Notes under the pieces: generated by a model
What the model was told of the DNA's origin: nothing
What the model saw: only the letters and a program-made list of their open reading frames with translations
Databases searched by the model: none
Position numbers and translations under genes: made by a program
Shown here: piece after piece, positions 23,694-31,689 of the stretch
Numbering within the stretch: the stretch's first letter is position 1
Layout: every line of letters starts with the position of its first letter
Source of the DNA: CANNBR01 sp964604015
Lineage (GTDB): Bacteria; Babelota; Babeliae; Babelales; CAIQNR01
Assembly: GCA_964604015.1 (NCBI GenBank)
Contig: CAZRXF010000009.1
Location: forward strand, 1 to 31,914
DNA length: 31,914 nt
Reading direction: 5' to 3'

Positions 23694-24062
23694 ATGAATC
23701 CTAGATTTACTTTTTTGATAACCCTTCTTTTTATAACTAACGCGCAAGGGGCCAGCCAGGTTGGCGCAGAACGCAAGTATCGAACCATTCGTCTTCTTAA
23801 ACCAGGCAGCAGTAAGGAATTTTTCATGCTTTTCGCGGGCACCACACGCGAGAATTTTTTAAGAATGATCTATACAAAATCAGGAAATCAAACTCCCAAA
23901 ACATTCTGCATCAAAAATGCGGCAGAGATTATCGCGTTACCGGATATTTTTACTGATGAGTTCTTTCAACAACATTTCCCCGATGGTCAGACGATAACTG
24001 CGGAAATCATTGAGTACGAGCCAGCTGCCAGAAGAAAAAGTACTCTAGGTTTTAACTGCTGA
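23694..24062 (+). CDS. Small secreted protein, cluster member 2
   Basis: The 122-residue protein has a signal peptide (MNPRFTFLITLLFITNAQGA) and a basic mature part. The segment TFCIKNAAEIIALPD and the end FPDGQTITAEIIEYEP resemble the C-terminal half of the 20768 protein (FSVKNAEVTIDFTQ, FFPAGVEYTIIEK). It lies 17 nt after member 1, in the same likely transcript. Two cysteines (CIKNA, and the final residue) may pair after export. The family is not recognised. Confidence 0.7.
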   Translation: MNPRFTFLITLLFITNAQGASQVGAERKYRTIRLLKPGSSKEFFMLFAGTTRENFLRMIYTKSGNQTPKTFCIKNAAEIIALPDIFTDEFFQQHFPDGQTITAEIIEYEPAARRKSTLGFNC

Positions 24063-24072
24063 AAGATCTTTT

Positions 24073-24375
24073 ATGAAAACCACCTTTCTATTTCTGGCAA
24101 CTTTAGTAACTGCCCACATTCACGGCGCTCAGCCAGAACTTACACCCGATACAAAAGTCACTGCCGTCCTAAAAGATATGCTTACGGGTGAAGAACTCGT
24201 CAAAATTACCGATATGTACTACAGGGAAGCGGAGCAAGTGATGCCACAAATTGCCCGTGAAGGGTATAATTCCTCGATCGGGGTTATGATGTACGATCCA
24301 ACAACACACACAGCAACTTTTACTACAATTGTCGGCGGCCAGGCGTTTCTTGATGCACTTTCTCGGAGAAAATAA
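24073..24375 (+). CDS. Small secreted protein, cluster member 3
   Basis: The 100-residue protein has a signal peptide ending HIHGAQ (MKTTFLFLATLVTAHIHG). The mature part is a strand (KVTAVLKDMLTG), a second strand (EELVKITDMY), a helix (REAEQVMPQIAREGY) and further strands (TATFTTIVGG). It is clearly related to the 24441 protein: VTA, E..(L/I)V.(I/V)T..Y, AE(Q/R) and (G/E)Y line up, and the signal peptides share (L)FLA...AH(I/V)H(G/S)AQ. It is 10 nt from member 2 and probably in the same transcript. Function unknown. Confidence 0.72.
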   Translation: MKTTFLFLATLVTAHIHGAQPELTPDTKVTAVLKDMLTGEELVKITDMYYREAEQVMPQIAREGYNSSIGVMMYDPTTHTATFTTIVGGQAFLDALSRRK

Positions 24376-24392
24376 AACGTCCTCGTTTTATT
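24371..24392 (+). terminator. Weak hairpin overlapping the stop codon of cluster member 3
   Basis: AATAAAACG (24371-24379) pairs perfectly with CGTTTTATT (24384-24392) across TCCT. It is AT-rich and has no T run after it, so it may attenuate transcription between members 3 and 4 and is not a firm terminator. Confidence 0.35.
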
Positions 24393-24440
24393 GCATGCAC
24401 AACAATTGTTAAGATTTTGATTTTTAGAAAGATATATCAT

Positions 24441-24782
24441 ATGAAAAAATTTCTTTTATTTTTGGCCTTTTTTACAATCGCACACGTACATAGCGCTCAA
24501 ATGGTCACAGCTAGTATTGGCTTGATTGGACACGGCTGGAAGGGAGAAGATCGCATAGTACATGTCACTATTTATCCACGGGTTCCTTTTGATCAAGCCG
24601 AAAGACTTCTTTTAGAGACGGCTAAAAAGGAATATCGCAATTGTATAATACAAGGGATCCGAACAGAATACGGCAAAAGCAACTGGATAACATGTATCAT
24701 AAAGAAAAATTCAGCACCCTATAGGCTACAACATCAACTCGCTCTTAAAAGAAAGTTGCTGAAAAGATTAGGAAGACCGTAA
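24441..24782 (+). CDS. Small secreted protein, cluster member 4
   Basis: I place the start at the ATG at 24441 (113 residues) because the signal peptide MKKFLLFLAFFTIAHVHSAQ begins there; a TTG at 24417 would add 8 residues with no benefit. The mature part parallels member 3: VTASIGL, DRIVHVTIYP, then a helix with QAERLLLETAKKEY, then more strands, and a strongly basic C-terminus (LKRKLLKRLGRP). The ribosome site (GAAAGA) is weak. Together with member 3 it looks like a tandem duplication that has since diverged. Function unknown. Confidence 0.7.
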   Translation: MKKFLLFLAFFTIAHVHSAQMVTASIGLIGHGWKGEDRIVHVTIYPRVPFDQAERLLLETAKKEYRNCIIQGIRTEYGKSNWITCIIKKNSAPYRLQHQLALKRKLLKRLGRP

Positions 24783-24803
24783 TCTACCAAGGTCATACCA
24801 AAT

Positions 24804-24838
24804 AAAAATCCCCAGTAAAAACTGGGGATTTTTATTTA
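24804..24838. terminator. Bidirectional terminator between cluster member 4 and hpf
   Basis: AAAAATCCCCAGT (24804-24816) and ACTGGGGATTTTT (24821-24833) form a perfect 13-bp stem with a 4-nt loop. T runs exist on both strands, so it can serve both converging genes. Confidence 0.93.
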
Positions 24839-24856
24839 TATCTGTATCAGTGCGGA

Positions 24857-25234
24857 TTAATTGTAATCGTCACCTTCTCCAGCTTCTTCAGCACTTTCAA
24901 AGAACTGTTCTTTTGGATTTGCTGGATGATTGCGCTTATCAAGATTTTTTTCTTTGTGTTTCTTAACTTCATGCGCCATGGTCTTAACAACATGGTCGAT
25001 AAGAAGGTACAGGTCAGCCCCTTCTTCACTTGCAATCAAATGATAATGCTTACTGTTCAAACGTAACTCAACTTTGTGGTGAGCATGAACACGAGCGGCA
25101 TCAAGCACGAGATCAAGGTGAATAAGATCATCCTCTTTTTGAAGAAGCTTCGTGACTTTTTCAAGTTCTTTACGTGCGTGATTTTCTAGAGCTACTGAGT
25201 GCTCCATGTGCCTGAAAGTTATACGTATGTCCAT
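24857..25234 (-). CDS. hpf: Ribosome hibernation-promoting factor (HPF/RaiA family)
   Basis: The 125-residue protein matches the short HPF/YfiA family: a beta strand (MDIRITFRHMEHSVALENHA cut at the start), the HLDLVLDAARVHAHHKVELRL stretch cut here, and ADLYLLIDHVVKTMAHEVKKHKEK. Such proteins bind the small subunit's decoding region and stop translation in starvation. Length lies between E. coli HPF (95) and YfiA (113) plus an acidic C-terminal tail (ESAEEAGEGDD); it lacks the long C-terminal domain of long HPF. AGAAAGGA precedes the ATG, and a promoter is at 25265-25292. It may also be read from der-dnaX upstream. Confidence 0.9.
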   Translation of the reverse strand: MDIRITFRHMEHSVALENHARKELEKVTKLLQKEDDLIHLDLVLDAARVHAHHKVELRLNSKHYHLIASEEGADLYLLIDHVVKTMAHEVKKHKEKNLDKRNHPANPKEQFFESAEEAGEGDDYN

Positions 25235-25264
25235 TCTGTCCTTTCTACAAAAAAATAATCCTTA

Positions 25265-25292
25265 ACTGTACCGCTCGCACACTAAAAATCAA
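25265..25292 (-). promoter_or_regulatory. Promoter of hpf
   Basis: TTGATT (25287-25292), a 16-nt spacer and TACAGT (25265-25270) on the minus strand lie just after the der stop codon and about 30 nt before the hpf start. Confidence 0.65.
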
Positions 25293-25294
25293 AT

Positions 25295-26620
25295 CTAATC
25301 AAAGCGCATTTTACGTACTGCAAACAACACGGGAACGCTCTTGAGCTCATATTGTTTGCGTAACACATTCTCAAAGAAATTTTTCTGACTGTCCCCAAAC
25401 CATTGTGGTTCGTTCACGTTCAAACGAATGAGTGGGGGACAAGTCGCAATTTGTTTTGCTGAAAAAAGCTTCAGACGCTGTTGTGCATGATACAAAGGAG
25501 TACGATCAAGCGCTTCTTTGAACGCCATCGTTAACTCGGTGGCGGAAAAACGCATATTAAAGCGCTCCCACACCTCTTTAACAAGCGGCATGATCTTGCC
25601 AACGTTGTATCCCGTCTTGCAGGAGATGGTTAAGATTTCCACTTTTTTAAGCAAGTACTCATACGGACTTGTTTCAAATTTCCACTGCTCCTGCACTCCC
25701 CCATCAATCAAATCTTGTTTGTTGCGAATCAGGATGACCGCTTTACCTTCATCAAACGCATACCCAAGCAACTTAAGTTCCTGTTGCGCAAGCTGTGCCT
25801 CATGGCCATCGATAAGAAGTAAGACGATATCAGCTTCTTTAACTGCAGTGAACGAGCTTTTGACCATGAGCTGCTCAATGTCACCTTCTTCAATCGCGCT
25901 TTTACGACGAATACCTGCCGTGTCAGTTACCTTGATCGTTTCTTTATAAAAATGAATAGAATCACTGATTGCTTCCCGCGTTGTTCCTGGAATATCAGCC
26001 ACCAGCGAGCGATCCTTGTTAACCAGTAAATTCATCAAGGATGACTTTCCAACATTGGGCTTACCAATCAAAACAACCTTGTATTCAGGTTCTTCCGTCT
26101 GATCCACATTGGTGTCAGGAAGCATTTCGACAACTTCATCTAAAAGTTCTGCGACACCAAGACCATGTTGTGCAGAAATAGAAGCCACGTGCTCAAATCC
26201 AAGACGGTAAAATTCAGGGGCTTGGTCACTTGCCTGTTTGGCGTCCGCCTTATTGATAACTAAGATAGTAGGCTTATCTAATTTGTGAACGAATCGCGCA
26301 AGGAGCGTGTCTTCAAGCGTTACTCCCACCACACCATCGCAGACAAAAAGAACAACATCAGCTGACTGTAAAACGGCAATTGCACGTTCACGAATCGCTT
26401 CTGTCAAGAAATCGAGACCTTTTTTAAAATCAATCCCTCCGGTATCGATCAACTCAAACGCCGCATCTTTCCACTGAACCTGATCAAACACAAAGTCCCG
26501 CGTTACTCCCTCATAATCGAGAGCCATACTTTTTACCGAGGTCGAAAGTCGATTAAAAAGGGTCGATTTCCCCACATTGGTTCGCCCGATAATTACTACT
26601 TTACTGCCCTGTTTCTTCAT
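25295..26620 (-). CDS. der: Ribosome-assembly GTPase Der (EngA)
   Basis: The 441-residue protein has two GTPase domains in tandem, unique to Der: domain 1 with GRTNVGKS (12-19), DTGG (59-62) and NKAD (123-126); domain 2 with GKPNVGKS (186-193), DTAG and RNKQDL. A KH-like C-terminal domain follows. Der acts in 50S subunit assembly. In domain 2 the usual NKWD is RNKQD, a modest change. I start at the ATG at 26620 (GAGGA 8 nt before), which overlaps the end of dnaX by 20 nt; a GTG/ATG-like extension to 26659 has no ribosome site. dnaX, der and hpf are in line and likely co-expressed. Confidence 0.95.
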   Translation of the reverse strand: MKKQGSKVVIIGRTNVGKSTLFNRLSTSVKSMALDYEGVTRDFVFDQVQWKDAAFELIDTGGIDFKKGLDFLTEAIRERAIAVLQSADVVLFVCDGVVGVTLEDTLLARFVHKLDKPTILVINKADAKQASDQAPEFYRLGFEHVASISAQHGLGVAELLDEVVEMLPDTNVDQTEEPEYKVVLIGKPNVGKSSLMNLLVNKDRSLVADIPGTTREAISDSIHFYKETIKVTDTAGIRRKSAIEEGDIEQLMVKSSFTAVKEADIVLLLIDGHEAQLAQQELKLLGYAFDEGKAVILIRNKQDLIDGGVQEQWKFETSPYEYLLKKVEILTISCKTGYNVGKIMPLVKEVWERFNMRFSATELTMAFKEALDRTPLYHAQQRLKLFSAKQIATCPPLIRLNVNEPQWFGDSQKNFFENVLRKQYELKSVPVLFAVRKMRFD

Positions 26621-28358
26621 GATTTTCGTCCTCTTGTAGTGCAACAACTGACCCGCCAAACATCTCTTTTAAGAGGTTTGCTTTTTGCCACTTGTCTCCA
26701 TCAGAAACATCAATTGCTATCTCTTTATGCATTTCTTGCGCTGCTGGCCGTGCCACACCGCTCTTGGTGAATGTATTTTTCTTTGCCCCATTGTGAACAT
26801 CAGGCTGCTTTTCAATTTTTTGTTCAGGTTGTGATACCGGGCGCACCACCGGCCGCGCAACAGAACTGCTACTTTTTACTTCATGCTTTGTTTCACCAAA
26901 AAGTGGTTTTAGGTGTGCTCCTTGCCCAAACGCTGCTTCCAAAAGAACGGTCCAGGTACTTTTAGTGTCCTGCAACCAATCGGTGAAAAATCCTGCTTCA
27001 CGCTCAAACATAACGATTACTTCCTGCGTTTGTTGGTCGTAAGAACTGAATCGCCCCTGCTTGAAAATCGATTGCAGCATCGGATCTGAAAGTTGGACAA
27101 CCTGTGCCATAAAAGCAGTCCATCGCTCATCTGCCACGGGCGGTTGCTCGGTTGAAAGAGCTTCTTTTTTCAGTTCTGCACTTGGCTCTTTTTTGATCAC
27201 CTGCTTTTCAACGAGAGAAGGAACTTTGACAGCATCTACCTGCAGTGGCTGCCCTTGCTGACACAACTCAATGAACACCATTTCAAGCATCGTACGTTGA
27301 ATGGTACTGCGTAAGAGTGGTAACTCATAGGCATACAGCACACGTAAATACCCAATCAGTATAGAAAGTGAAGTTTGAGCGGCAAGAAGAGAAAGCTTTT
27401 CACTCGTCCCTACTGCTCCACGTGCTTTAAGGCCCTGCTTAACAAACACAAGATCACGTACGACTTCAGTGCTTTTCTGCCACACAGCAAGCGGCACGTA
27501 CTGTTCAAGAGAATGCTGCGCAAAAAATGCAATAACTTGCTGTACATCTGCTTGTATCACCCGTTCAACAAGGTCAAGCAGCATATCCTCCGGCATATGA
27601 CCAAGTACCTGCAGTACCGCATCGACCGTGATCCGTTGCTGCGAAAAACGAACTTGCTCAAGAAGGTTAAGGGCATCGCGCGCTGATCCTTCTGTTTCTG
27701 CAGCAATCAGCGTGAGTGCCGATTCATCGTACGTAATACCTTCTTGGTCACAGACATGCGCTAAGTGCGCAGCCATCGTCCCCGTTGGAATGGCCGTAAA
27801 AAAAAGCTGGAAGCAGCGAGAACGCACCGTCTCAATAATTTTGTGAGGATCAGTTGTCGCCAACATGAAAATAACTGATGCAGGCGGTTCTTCTAAAATT
27901 TTTAAGAAAGCATTGAAGGCAGCCTTACTGAGCATGTGCGCTTCATCGATGAGGTACATCTTCTTACGCCCCAGTACAGGCAACAATGATGCTGATTCAA
28001 TAATGTCACGCACGTTATCAACACCGGTATACGATGCAGCATCAATTTCTATAAAGTCAGGATGGCTGTGTGCGGCCATTGCCAGGCATGAAGGACACAC
28101 CAAACACGGAATTTTTTGTTCTCGGGGATTTTTTTGAAACACTTCTAATTGTTCACAGTTGATGGCAGCCGCAAAAAGACGCGCACTTGTCGTCTTACCG
28201 CATCCTCTTTGTCCTGAAAAAAGATAGACAGGAAAAAACTGATTCGAATACAGACTATTCTGCAAGATCCTCACTGAGAGGTCCTGTCCAATCACTGCAT
28301 CAAACTGCTTTGAGCGCCACTTACGGGCAAGATTCAGCTGTACCGCTTTTTTGTTCAT
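26601..28358 (-). CDS. dnaX: DNA polymerase III subunit tau/gamma (DnaX)
   Basis: The 585-residue clamp-loader ATPase has Walker A GQRGCGKT (49-56), zinc cysteines C68, C85, C88 and C91, and DEAHMLSKAAFNAFLKILEEPP cut at 20, beginning DEAH (138-141). The collar and tau-type regions follow, with a Pro/Lys/Val-rich linker (about residues 480-560). It loads the sliding clamp and links the polymerase to the helicase. I start at the ATG at 28358 (GGGGA 8 nt before) in place of an in-frame TTG at 28382. No classic A-AAA-AAG frameshift site was found, so only the tau form is predicted with confidence. The 3' end overlaps der. Confidence 0.95.
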   Translation of the reverse strand: MNKKAVQLNLARKWRSKQFDAVIGQDLSVRILQNSLYSNQFFPVYLFSGQRGCGKTTSARLFAAAINCEQLEVFQKNPREQKIPCLVCPSCLAMAAHSHPDFIEIDAASYTGVDNVRDIIESASLLPVLGRKKMYLIDEAHMLSKAAFNAFLKILEEPPASVIFMLATTDPHKIIETVRSRCFQLFFTAIPTGTMAAHLAHVCDQEGITYDESALTLIAAETEGSARDALNLLEQVRFSQQRITVDAVLQVLGHMPEDMLLDLVERVIQADVQQVIAFFAQHSLEQYVPLAVWQKSTEVVRDLVFVKQGLKARGAVGTSEKLSLLAAQTSLSILIGYLRVLYAYELPLLRSTIQRTMLEMVFIELCQQGQPLQVDAVKVPSLVEKQVIKKEPSAELKKEALSTEQPPVADERWTAFMAQVVQLSDPMLQSIFKQGRFSSYDQQTQEVIVMFEREAGFFTDWLQDTKSTWTVLLEAAFGQGAHLKPLFGETKHEVKSSSSVARPVVRPVSQPEQKIEKQPDVHNGAKKNTFTKSGVARPAAQEMHKEIAIDVSDGDKWQKANLLKEMFGGSVVALQEDENHEETGQ

Positions 28359-28455
28359 GCTTTCGTTCCCCAAAAATCTCAAGATGGCTCAGTGTACCAG
28401 ATTTTCGACCAAAGCACCCTAAAAGTGGCATTTTTGAAATTTTTACTCTCGGATC

Positions 28456-29055
28456 TCAATTCCCTTCAAGCGCACGCCATACTTCGCGACTCAAAGGAAG
28501 GCCCCACACCCGCTTATCTTCCTTAGTGCAGAGCTTTGTATCTGCTCCTTTTTGCACAAGGTAACGAACAACGTCAACATGATCCTGAACCGCTGCATAA
28601 TGGAGCGGCGTCCAGCCTTCATCATCTGCGCTGTTGATCTCCGCATCATTTTGTACCAGGAATTCTACAATCGGTAAAAATCCGTAAAACGCCGCCCAAT
28701 GTAAAATGGTTCTACCTTTTTTATCACTAAAAACGGTTGAAATCTTATAATTCTGAACCTTCAGGTCCTCTACGGATGCCCCCACCTGCTGGCAGAGTTT
28801 TCTATACTCTTTTTTGACCGCATCAAGATCACCTGAGCAGATAAGCGTAACCAAAGGAATTGTTTTCTTATCAGGACCTTCAAAACAAGGACCTTTTTTA
28901 AATGTTTTTCCGTACCGCGCTGCACGTCTTTCAAACGGATGCAACGACTGTTGTTCTTTTTCCTGACCAGCCTTTCCGGCAACCTCAAGCACCTGCACTT
29001 GGCAAGACATAAAACCAGCCTGCACGCACAGCATACTCACCATAATTCTCTTCAT
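28456..29055 (-). CDS. Exported ankyrin-repeat protein
   Basis: The 199-residue protein has an N-terminal export signal (MKRIMVSMLCVQAGFMSC). The cysteine at 18 is preceded by FMS, a poor but possible lipobox. Two clear ankyrin repeats follow: KKGRTILHWAAFYGFLPIVE (~112-131 and on to ~144) and DEGWTPLHYAAVQDHVDVVR (~145-164 and on to ~178), and a degenerate one near 65-95 (IPLVTLICSGDLDAVKK). AAGGAAA lies before the ATG. Ankyrin repeats bind proteins; in intracellular bacteria they are common among host-directed effectors, but a periplasmic or lipoprotein role is equally possible. It stands alone on the minus strand. Confidence 0.85.
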   Translation of the reverse strand: MKRIMVSMLCVQAGFMSCQVQVLEVAGKAGQEKEQQSLHPFERRAARYGKTFKKGPCFEGPDKKTIPLVTLICSGDLDAVKKEYRKLCQQVGASVEDLKVQNYKISTVFSDKKGRTILHWAAFYGFLPIVEFLVQNDAEINSADDEGWTPLHYAAVQDHVDVVRYLVQKGADTKLCTKEDKRVWGLPLSREVWRALEGN

Positions 29056-29377
29056 TCTTTTCCTTATTTTTTATTCTAGATTGGGCTTACTCTACCACGT
29101 TTACCGAGTTTTTGAACACGCAAAGTAGCGGACCTATCCCTGTTTCGAGAATTTGTAAAAATGGCCAGTTCGATTCTTTCAAGCTCTCGCTGAGGCTAAA
29201 TGCGAAATTTTCGCATAAAAACCAGCATTTCTTATAAAATCTGCTACAATAAAGGAATCAAGGCAGAAATAGAGTTAACATTTCTAGGCTTATTCAAAGC
29301 CGCCTTACCAAAAATTTTTAATCCGTACCCCTACAGCGAATGTGTCAGATGGAGGTACCTTTTAACCAGGGGAAAGA
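29056..29377. other. 322-nt gap between the ankyrin gene and the helicase gene
   Basis: The gap holds the divergent promoter regions of both neighbours. The plus-strand half has a palindrome and promoter (29200-29238) and then about 130 nt of likely untranslated leader before the helicase. I see no supportable gene here; the open frame that crosses it is the out-of-frame shadow of the helicase start. Confidence 0.7.
29200..29238 (+). promoter_or_regulatory. Promoter of the helicase gene with an 8-bp palindrome over the -35
   Basis: TTCGCA (29210-29215), a 17-nt spacer and TATAAA (29233-29238). ATGCGAAA-T-TTTCGCAT (29200-29216) is a perfect inverted repeat that covers the -35, a good place for a regulator. 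TACAAT at 29245-29250 is an alternative -10 without a -35. The transcript would have a leader of roughly 130 nt. Confidence 0.5.
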
Positions 29378-31159
29378 ATGAATTCTTTTCAAGAAATGGG
29401 TTTACACCCAATCATCAGTCAGTCGCTTGCCTCCCTCAACTTTACCACACCGACGCCGATTCAAGCTCAAACTATTCCACTTGCTCTTACCGGCAGGGAT
29501 ATTTTAGGGTCTGCTCAGACAGGGACAGGTAAAACATTAGCCTTTACCATTCCATTGGTTCACAGGCTTTTACAGGCTCCTTCAGAAATGGCACTTGTGC
29601 TCGTTCCTACTCGGGAATTGGCTCAACAGGTGGCAACAGCTATCAGGCAAGTAACTAACAAACAAAAAACATTACGAACCGCACTTCTTATTGGTGGCGA
29701 TTCTTTTTTCAAACAACTTCAACAACTTCGTGCTGATGCGCGCATCATTGTAGGAACCCCAGGACGCGTCATTGACCATCTTTCTCGTAATACCTTAAAA
29801 GCTGACAAGTTTAGCGTACTGGTACTTGATGAAATGGATCGCATGTTTGACATGGGATTTGAAAAACAGATCGAACGTATTGTTGAACAAATTCCACAGC
29901 AGCGCCAAACGTTGATGTTCTCAGCAACCCTTCCTTCATCAATCATCAAGACTGCATCACGTTATTTGGATAAACCAGAACGTATCGCTATTGGAGATGC
30001 TTCAACTCCTGTTGCCAAAATCAAACAAGATGTCGTTTTTGTTGCAGAAGCAGAAAAAGAAGCAAAACTTCTTGAAGAACTTACACAACGACACGCGGCA
30101 GATGAAGCAATCGTCATCTTTGTTAAAACCAAATGGAACGCTGAAAAATTGGCTGAAAAACTTTCAACTTTTGGTCACAAGGCAATTGCACTCCACGGTG
30201 ACTTGCGCCAAAACAAGCGTGAACGCGTGGTTGCTTCTTTCAGGAAAGGAACCTATTCCATCCTGGTAGCAACCGATATCGCAGCGCGCGGTCTTGATAT
30301 TCCTCAAATTCGTCACATCATCAACTATGATTTGCCACAATGCCCAGAAGATTATATTCACCGCATTGGAAGAACGGGACGTGCTGGAGCTGAAGGCTTT
30401 TCATTGTGCTTGGTAACACCAAAAGAAACAAAAAATTGGAAGATCATTAATAAGTTTGCAAATACCTCTGAAGGTATTAGCGACCAAGATCGAGCAGCGC
30501 TTTCTCATAAAGGGCCACGTCGTGGCGACAGACAAGGAAGCCGTGGCGGTAGATCCTTTGGTGAACGTTCTGATCGTGGTGAGCGCCCACGCTTTGGTGG
30601 CAACCGCGAACGACGATCCGATGACCGTCCTTTCCGTGAACGCCGTTCATTTAAAAAAGATCATGCTTTTGATTCTGAAGGAGCTCAAGAAGGCGGATTT
30701 GAAAGAAAACGTTCTTTCAAAAAAGATCGCCCTTTTGGCAAAAAGCCTTTCTTCAATGAACGCCCATCATTCTTTGAGGGACAAGAAGAAGAACACAGCT
30801 TTGCAAGAAAGCCTCGTTTCAATCGATTCGAAGGTGATTCAGCACCTCGCTTTGAACGAAGCAATAACCGCTCGAATGATTTTTCCCGCCCTTTCCGCAA
30901 AAATAGAGATGGTGAAGGTTTTGAAAAACCATTTGGCCGCAACCGTAGCTTTTCTCAAGATCAAGACAAACCGTTCTTCAAACGTCGTCGCGATGACAAT
31001 CAACAAGGTGGTGGGTTCTTCAAGAAGCGTCCATTCTTTGAAGAAGGATCATCTTCAGAAGGTGGCTTTGCACCAAAAAAACGCAGTGCATTCAAGCCTC
31101 GTTTTGACCGAGCACAAGACCAAGGGCCAAGAACGTTTAAACGTAAAAAACGTGACTAG
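29378..31159 (+). CDS. DEAD-box-family RNA helicase with DEMD motif and long basic/aromatic C-terminal tail
   Basis: The 593-residue protein has all helicase motifs: Q motif (PTPIQAQ), I AQTGTGKT (46-53), Ia PTRELAQQ, Ib TPGR, II DEMD (151-154), III SAT, V VATDIAARGLDIPQ and VI HRIGRTGRAG. Motif II is DEMD where the family has DEAD; D and E that coordinate Mg-ATP are kept, so ATPase activity is expected. The last ~220 residues (from ~372) are a low-complexity tail of Arg, Lys, Phe, Gly and Glu with recurrent FKK(D/R) and RRSF, which would bind RNA without specificity. Similar tails occur in CsdA- and RhlE-like helicases. GGGGAAAG precedes the ATG. The long leader and tail suit a cold-induced helicase, which is inference. 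Confidence 0.93.
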   Translation: MNSFQEMGLHPIISQSLASLNFTTPTPIQAQTIPLALTGRDILGSAQTGTGKTLAFTIPLVHRLLQAPSEMALVLVPTRELAQQVATAIRQVTNKQKTLRTALLIGGDSFFKQLQQLRADARIIVGTPGRVIDHLSRNTLKADKFSVLVLDEMDRMFDMGFEKQIERIVEQIPQQRQTLMFSATLPSSIIKTASRYLDKPERIAIGDASTPVAKIKQDVVFVAEAEKEAKLLEELTQRHAADEAIVIFVKTKWNAEKLAEKLSTFGHKAIALHGDLRQNKRERVVASFRKGTYSILVATDIAARGLDIPQIRHIINYDLPQCPEDYIHRIGRTGRAGAEGFSLCLVTPKETKNWKIINKFANTSEGISDQDRAALSHKGPRRGDRQGSRGGRSFGERSDRGERPRFGGNRERRSDDRPFRERRSFKKDHAFDSEGAQEGGFERKRSFKKDRPFGKKPFFNERPSFFEGQEEEHSFARKPRFNRFEGDSAPRFERSNNRSNDFSRPFRKNRDGEGFEKPFGRNRSFSQDQDKPFFKRRRDDNQQGGGFFKKRPFFEEGSSSEGGFAPKKRSAFKPRFDRAQDQGPRTFKRKKRD

Positions 31160-31183
31160 TTTAGCTTCTTGTTAAACTTTCAA

Positions 31184-31220
31184 AATAAAAAGAGGCCTTC
31201 AAAAAAGGCCTCTTTTTATT
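31184..31220. terminator. Bidirectional terminator between the helicase and the NUDIX genes
   Basis: AATAAAAAGAGGCCTT (31184-31199) pairs perfectly with AAGGCCTCTTTTTATT (31205-31220) across 5 nt. The stem is 16 bp and serves both convergent units. Confidence 0.94.
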
Positions 31221-31236
31221 ACATTCTAAAAATCTG

Positions 31237-31689
31237 TTACTCAATCACGGTCACCAATCCAGCCTGCGCACCGGCCTTTAACCAATCCATGAGCGGCTCT
31301 TTTAACCTCGTCGGCTTGAAAGAAGTCTGGTCAAGATCAGAAAGTGCAACCCATGCAAATGCAATACCATCTTCCAATGAACCGGGATTTTCTGTCACCA
31401 AAACCTCTGGCGCATCTACCTGAAAAATAAAATTATACTCGTGATTATGGCATTTACCCGAGTTATCAGGAATAAAGACATATTCAAAAACCCCTAAAAA
31501 TTTTTGAACAGAAAAGCGAACTCCTACTTCCTCATCCAATTCCCGTATCAGTGCCTGTGCAGCACTTTCTTGATGTTCTACATGCCCACCAGGAAGATAG
31601 AAAAAACCTCGTTTTTTGTTTTCACACAAGAGGATCTTGCCCTCTTTTACGCACACCCCGCGAGCAAGTACATGCACTGCATCATTCAT
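31237..31689 (-). CDS. NUDIX hydrolase (150 residues)
   Basis: The NUDIX box is complete: GGHVEHQESAAQALIRELDE with the following EVGV, matching Gx5Ex7REUxEExGU. The enzyme is a Mg-dependent pyrophosphohydrolase of a nucleoside diphosphate linked to another group; the substrate cannot be named. I start at the ATG at 31689 (AAAGGG just before), because the upstream in-frame extension to 31740 covers the end of the preceding gene with no ribosome site. The start overlaps the stop of the upstream NUDIX gene by 8 nt (ATGAATGA), so the pair is translationally coupled. The terminator at 31184-31220 follows. Confidence 0.9.
   Translation of the reverse strand: MNDAVHVLARGVCVKEGKILLCENKKRGFFYLPGGHVEHQESAAQALIRELDEEVGVRFSVQKFLGVFEYVFIPDNSGKCHNHEYNFIFQVDAPEVLVTENPGSLEDGIAFAWVALSDLDQTSFKPTRLKEPLMDWLKAGAQAGLVTVIE

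Noticed and set aside
27140..27190. Possible dnaX frameshift site (AAAAAAG twice on the coding strand)
   Set aside because: In the reading frame the tracts are C-AAA-AAA and G-AAA-AAA, not the A-AAA-AAG form; a -1 shift at the second does meet a TGA after about 12 codons, but no stimulating hairpin or upstream Shine-Dalgarno is evident. Not strong enough to claim a gamma form.
29200..29532. Open frame in the leader of the helicase gene
   Set aside because: It crosses the promoter and overlaps the helicase start in another frame. Its C-terminal part is a frame-shifted reading of conserved helicase sequence.
30456..31175. Open frame of 239 codons in a second frame of the helicase tail
   Set aside because: It overlaps the helicase entirely, has no ribosome site, and arises from the biased codons of the low-complexity tail.
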